From Cinnamomum chago (lineage: Eukaryota; Streptophyta; Magnoliopsida; Laurales; Lauraceae): 64,000 nucleotides of DNA. A program made the translations under genes and the position numbers. The stretch covers positions 24,217,501 through 24,281,500 of the forward strand of contig CP142455.1 of NCBI GenBank assembly GCA_038049695.1, given 5' to 3'. Positions 59,353 to 64,000 of this stretch are shown here, piece by piece (positions within the stretch are counted from its first letter, which is position 1; each line of letters begins with the position of its first letter). The notes beneath the pieces were generated by a model that was not told the DNA's origin, searched no databases, and saw only the letters and a program-made list of their open reading frames with translations.

Positions 59353-60139
59353 GTAAGTTTACTTGGACTGCAGATGTACATGTGGATGCCACTTTTGTAG
59401 AATCAGACAACTGGATAATATTATTGGTCGGATATGAATTGAGGATGGACTGCTAGATTTCACTTTAATTTGGAGTTGGGTCCGTCGTAGGATGATTATC
59501 CGTTTCACATGTGATCAATTCAATAGTTGAATCATCTTTGGTTGGTCCTTTAACATAATGGCCACGGTCAACAAACATGCAAGGGTGGGACCCAACCAAT
59601 CCCCCAAAGAGAGAAGAACAAAATATAAGAGGTTCTAACTTATTGATCATCCTTAAAACACATTTTTCCAATTTTATGATTGAAGTTAAAATAATGCCAC
59701 TAGAGTCAAACGACTCTGGTCAACAGTTTTCTTCAAGACTTTTTGGCCCTAAATTCCATGATTAATCCAAAGATATCATGTGACTTTATGCAACATCTGT
59801 GAGAGAGATTAATAAAAATGATAGAACCTGATATAATTGGTAGTCAGATGTGTATTTACTTTCCACAAAATGTGATTTTTCATGTTCCATAAAAAATTAA
59901 ATTTGCTTATTGGTTAAAGAAAATGTATTATATAGAAACTAATAAATCCCAAAATATAATAGGAAAACAAAAGAGTTTTAAAATCAAGCTTGACTCAGGT
60001 TAGACAATCTTAGTTCTAGTCATTAAATTGGGAAAACTGAATTTAAGGAGGATTAATACGTCAAACCCCCAAAATATAATTATATTTTGTAAGTCCAGTT
60101 ATTTTTAGCCATTGATAAAGTGGTCCCCTTGGGAATATC
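59353..60139. other. Intron-1 remnant of the ankyrin pseudogene
   Basis: Matches copy A 26393-26545 in parts (CAACATGCAAGGGTGG(G/A)A, CCCAACCAATCCCC, AAGTCCAGTTAT, AGCCATTGATAAAGTG). No coding sequence. The SINE and palindromic insertions of copy A are absent here. Confidence 0.6.
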
Positions 60140-61203
60140 TGTCACATCACGGTCCCGAATCACCCTGGCTTAGGTTAATCCCCGAGGTGAGATACATGTA
60201 CTCCCATGATGCTGGACTTGTCTCGAGCCAAATACAACACACTAAGGAGAGAAAAATAATTTTTTCACACGTGAGTCGAACTCACTAAAACATAACAATA
60301 GCATTTAATCATAGCGGAAGTTGTAATTCATATACAAAGGGTTATCATTTCTCATTCAGTCCATTTAACTGTTCAAGTTTAATACAGAAGAATTACACAT
60401 GTATATACGTTACTTTACAAAAGAGGGTGTATAAAGAAACCCTATACAACTATACCAAAATTATAATAAAAAGAATAACTAAAACTAAGTATGACCCACA
60501 CAAAAAGGGGCTAGTAACACACTAACAGTAAACTTCAAAAGTACATTTCACGCTCCGAGGGAAGATATCTACGCCGGCCCTTGCTCTGGCCACTCATCTA
60601 GTCCTAGAGGTACCTCATGGGTAACCTCCTTTCCTTCCTAGGCCTCTTCAAGGCCGAGAACTGCACTTGTGACTGTGACACCAAGAGTAGTATCTCAATA
60701 CGACAATCTAGCAAGTATATGCATTAATAAGGAAGTACATAATGCTTCAAATCGAATTAAAAGACGATTAAATTCATAGAAGTCAATGGTAAGTAATGAC
60801 TAAGCAAATTATGCTAAAAATTGAATAATTTTTCCTGTAAATCAAGTAACAAGAAAACATACTAATTTGGCCACTCCCTTAAGCTCATCCTCTCAAAAGA
60901 GAGCAAATCTAGTTGGGATGTCACCAGTGGCCCGGCCAAAGGCTAATTGGCTATCCAGGTCTGGAGTTCCGATACTTCAGATGACTTACTGAAGTAGTCT
61001 CGAATAACAAAACCAAGTTCAAACCCGTCGGGTATCACAGGGTCGAAACTAAGTAGTGTCGACTCAATCGAATAAAATAACAATCGACTAATAATTGGAT
61101 TTAAGAGAGTTTGTATTTCACTTGTCCATAATAAAATCGAATAGTAATCACATATCACAAATACTTACTCAATCCACATTACCAATGGATACTGAATCGG
61201 TAT
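60140..61203 (+). mobile_element. LTR-like element related to 5305-8135, cut by a Tat-type insertion
   Basis: Starts TGTCACATCACGGTCCC, has AGCGGAAGTT ~165 bp in and CACCAAGAGTAGTATC near 60690, which parallels CACCAAGAGTAGCATC at 5790 in the LTR within the NBS-LRR gene. It is interrupted at 61204 by another LTR and presumably continues outside the window. Family as for the other three members (inferred Del/Tekay-like). Confidence 0.6.
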
Positions 61204-61872
61204 TGTAAGTGCCTAAAAATTACGGACTTAGTTAAAAGAGGATTAAACTCTCTATTTGGTGATCTTGAGAAGATTATGGGAAAGGATTGGCCTCCGGTGA
61301 CCTGAAAGGAAAAACAAAGGTCAGAGCCCTTGGCTGTAGGCAGTCGAAGGCACTCCGATGCCTGAGTTAGTTTGATAACTGAGGGGAAACGGGGAAGAAG
61401 AAGTATGAGGGAGAGGCTTGTTGCGTACCTTATGTGGCTTTTCTCCATGTATTTATAGACGTGAGAGTCAACATTGGATTGGATCCCTCAGGGAGGGATG
61501 GGAGTCCCATCAGTATGTACCTTCTCTCCTGAGTGGGATAGGTATAAAGGGAACGTCCCATCGGACCATCCCCTATACCTATGGACGTGACCTTGAGATA
61601 AGGTGTACCACTTATCGAGGTCCGGCGCCCACTATATTTGTCAGTTTGCCGCCCACCGTCATGGCAGCGCATTTATGGCTGAGTGACAGGAGGCCGAGAT
61701 CAAGCTAAGACCGAGGCCGAGGTGGGCACCCGCGGACGTGGCCACCGAGATGGGCTCCGTGTTTCCCCGAACTGGCGCTTCTACTGATCTGGCCCAACAC
61801 TGAGACCGGGGATAATCCTGAAATTAGGGAACGACCCCACACAAATATGTAATTACGAAATGACCCCACACA
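61204..61872 (-). mobile_element. LTR of a Tat-type Ty3/gypsy element (minus orientation)
   Basis: On the minus strand it runs from TGTGTGGGGTC (61872) to TTAGGCACTTACA (61204), with TATA box TATAAATAC (61449-61458) and CAGGCATCGGAGTGCCTTCG near 61355, the same blocks as the solo LTR at 58326. A purine-rich stretch (AGCTAGGGGCAA) abuts its start on the minus strand, as a polypurine tract would, so this is probably the 3' LTR with the element body to the right. Confidence 0.65.
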
Positions 61873-64000
61873 ATTGCCCCTAGCTCTCGACCTCTTCGGA
61901 ATTCTCTTTGAGGTCGGGAGCTAAGATTGAAAGGATGTGTTGGCCTCGTCCTGTCGTGTCTTGCTGACGTGCGATCCTCATCATGATGCCTTTTCGTTTG
62001 CCCTAGGCGATAAATACGGTATCATAATTGTTTTACTAGGGCTGGCACGCGGACGTCGTTCCATATGCCCAAGGTGATAAATATCGTACCAGAGTTATGG
62101 TGGGAGATGGACCAGTGGTGCCACGTGTAACCCTTCGTCTGGTTGTTTACTGGGATCGAAGCGACGCGTGGAGAGTCCGAAGCGTTGCCTCACACGCGTG
62201 ACATTCAAGAGGGGCGCTCCTCTATAAAAATGGGGATGCCCTCTTCCCTTTCTCCTCTTATCTTTGCTTTCATCCGAAGGAGATCCTGTTGAAGAAGAAA
62301 CCCTACTAAAAACATAACCTTAATGATCCCAGAGTCTTTTCACTCTTTGCAATCCGTCACATTTTCTCTGTGAGTTCTCTTCTCTGTTTCTTTTTTTCTA
62401 CTTCATTTTCCTTTCGTCCAGAGGGTTTCCGCCCTTTAGGTTTTTCTAGGTCTTGCTCCTTCTTCTTTGCTTTCTGCCCCCTTTCTAGTCTTGAGAAAAT
62501 GGGGATTTACAGCCACTGGTTAGAGGGCCCCCAAGCCCTGGAGAGACTCAGGATGGCGTTCAAAATACCAGCTGACGTTCTGGTGAAGCCCGACGACCTC
62601 CAGGGCCTCTTTGACGGCCTCACCCGATACAAGGATTGGATGCCTTTCCCTCTGGTGTCGGTAATCGAGGGTGGGGTTAGGTTCCCCATCCACCCGCTTC
62701 TCTGATCCTGCCTCAGCTAGTAGCGGATTTGCCCTTTCCAGCTGATGCCGAATGGATTTAAGATAATCATGGGCGTAGCGGAGTTGAACTGAATTTTGGA
62801 TATCAACCTCGGCGTGCATGACATAGAGAATGTCTATGACCTCTGCAAGTCTGCGGGGGGGCGAAGACTCCTACTATCTTCGGGTGAAGGCTAGGCGCCG
62901 GCCCTTGATTAACGCCCTGGAGGACTCAAGCAAGTACGCCGGGGATGATCGTCTCATAGTTTCAGGGAACTGGGAGTTCGGGGCGGCCGAGACCAAGGAA
63001 GAGCGGAGAATCCAGGTTCCACGGAAACCTGGGACCCCTTCGAGTAAATACCCGTTTCCCCGGGCTTATTTGTGTTTTTTTTCTGCCGATTCGTCAAAAC
63101 TGATGTGTTATGTTCCTTATGCAGGTGTTTAGCGAAGAAGGAAGGACGCCATCCTTGATCGTTGGAAGAGGAACAACGCGTGGTTCCAGAAGATCTACCA
63201 TTACCACGGTCACCACGATCGGGCCGCCTTCTCGCTGCTCTAGTACAAGCCGCGGTACCAGTCTTATACCAGAAAGACTGCGAGATCCCCCTTGAGCCGA
63301 TAGGGGAGATCGTACTAGCGCTTGCGGAGACCGGCGGTCAACCCTTGGAGCCCCCTGGTCCGATTCTAGTCGAGGACAACCCCTCTCACCGAGACCAGAC
63401 AGAAGAGGAAATGGACAAGCTGCGTCCCCCTTCGAAGAACTTGGGAGCCCTAGTCCTTAAGGGTCGAGTTCGCCCCGCCCCGAAGCGTGCTCACGGCGCG
63501 CCTGGCACCTGCAGGGCTCTTTAGCCAGCGCCCCTTCCTGTTCCCCGGGCTCAGTAGGGACCTCCTCCTCCGCAAAAGAGAAAGGCGCGCGAGGCCCCCC
63601 GCAAGAGAAGAAGGGGAGGTAAGAAGAGCCGCCCAAGGAGACCCGGCCGTCCAAGGACGCCTGGCCACGGGTCGTGGAGGCCGAGAAAGAGGGTGAGAGG
63701 CCCCCTCCCGAAAAAAGGCCTCGCGTGGGTGAGGAGGAACAGGCCTCGGAAGTGGTTCTGCAGCGTCGGTCTACCAAGCCGCTCCCTTTCAGGCCCAACC
63801 TCGATCTCAACCCTGGTGAGCCCCTGAGCGTGGAGGACCGGATGGGGACCTCCACCAGGACGATTACGACAGTTGCCCGGGCATGCACTCTCCCTTTGGA
63901 CATGGAGAGGCACAATAAGTCTAGGCAGATGAGCCTGATCTACTCGACGATGAAAGTGTCGCTCGAGGTGATTCCCAATTCTTTTGTCCTTTTAAGCTTT
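61873..64000. mobile_element. Internal part of the Tat-type element with an accessory frame in antisense (PF04195-like)
   Basis: From ~62500 on the plus strand (opposite to the LTR) the sequence encodes pieces resembling the plant putative gypsy-type transposon family (PF04195): LEKMGIYSHWLEGPQALERL, then VSVIEGGVRFPIHPLL, and further charged, Pro/Arg-rich sequence to the window edge. Tat-lineage elements are known to carry extra antisense frames between pol and the 3' LTR; this layout fits. The frame is broken, with several breaks, and is treated as a fossil. The GC-rich composition (62500-63950) is unlike its surroundings. The element continues beyond the window. Confidence 0.55.
62222..62230 (+). 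promoter_or_regulatory. TATA box ahead of the antisense accessory frame
   Basis: CTCTATAAAAATGGGG at 62220-62235, followed by a pyrimidine-rich leader (CTTCCCTTTCTCCTCTTATC) and ~270 bp later the start of the accessory reading. It resembles a genuine plant promoter start and suggests that the antisense frame had its own promoter. Confidence 0.45.

Larger units (their letters stand above)
50375..60139. repeat. Segmental duplication, copy B
   Basis: Collinear with copy A (19300-26545), interrupted by its own insertions: a Mutator-like element (53244-54228), an inverted promoter segment plus LINE (54593-57475), a MITE (57531-57718) and a solo LTR (58326-59082). The homology stops at 60139 where another LTR begins. 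Only exon 1 of the ankyrin gene is included before the break. Confidence 0.9.

Noticed and set aside
61418-61708. Open frames overlapping the Tat-type LTR
   Set aside because: They lie wholly within the LTR (TATA box and R/U5 region on the opposite strand) and have no domain.

Overview
This is plant nuclear DNA, almost certainly from a flowering plant. It carries spliced GT-AG genes of plant families (an ACD6/ITN1-type ankyrin-PGG protein, a heavy-metal-associated isoprenylated protein, a CC-NBS-LRR resistance-gene relic). Around them lies a dense, nested layer of plant transposons: Ty3/gypsy-type LTRs, a 5.3-kb CACTA element, L1-type LINEs, tRNA-derived SINEs, hAT and Mutator-like elements. 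The species cannot be named from the sequence. No rRNA, tRNA, CRISPR or bacterial-style operon was seen.

Layout. 1-1254 is a large inverted repeat with ~490-bp arms. 3.5-9.3 kb is a minus-strand NBS-LRR pseudogene split by a 2.8-kb solo LTR with a 5-bp target duplication. 10.4-12.8 kb is a related LTR. 12.88-18.14 kb is a non-autonomous CACTA element that carries an exon of glutamine:fructose-6-phosphate amidotransferase and a nested hairpin MITE. 19.3-26.5 kb (copy A) and 50.4-60.1 kb (copy B) are two copies of a segmental duplication. Copy A runs into the only complete large host gene, the three-exon ankyrin-PGG gene (25278-30782, 614 aa). Copy B has only its first exon, broken and interrupted. 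34.2-35.5 kb holds a three-exon HIPP gene on the minus strand, 125 aa, ending in a CaaX box. 36.9-42.8 kb is LTR, SINE and CACTA debris. 43.4-46.6 kb is a young 5'-truncated LINE with an uninterrupted reverse-transcriptase frame and a 13-bp target duplication. 47.7-48.9 kb is a second CACTA relic. 58.3-59.1 kb is a solo LTR. 60.1 kb to the end is an LTR with a second, Tat-type Ty3/gypsy element inserted in it; an accessory frame of that element, running against its own direction, reaches the right edge.

How it fits together. Because the segment exists twice, each copy gives the empty site for insertions in the other. This fixes target duplications exactly: hAT TTGGTAAT; a Mutator-like element CATGTGAAT; and 9-bp duplications around two very small GC-rich palindromic insertions. 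Those palindromic insertions (24919-24980 and 25919-26163) are the best candidate for something undescribed: similar short flanks, interchangeable perfect-palindrome cores and no ordinary terminal inverted repeats. In copy B the promoter of the ankyrin gene is also present head-to-head in inverted form, a possible source of small RNAs against the intact paralogue.

Limits. All homology calls are from motif recognition by eye. Ends of elements without a target duplication are approximate.
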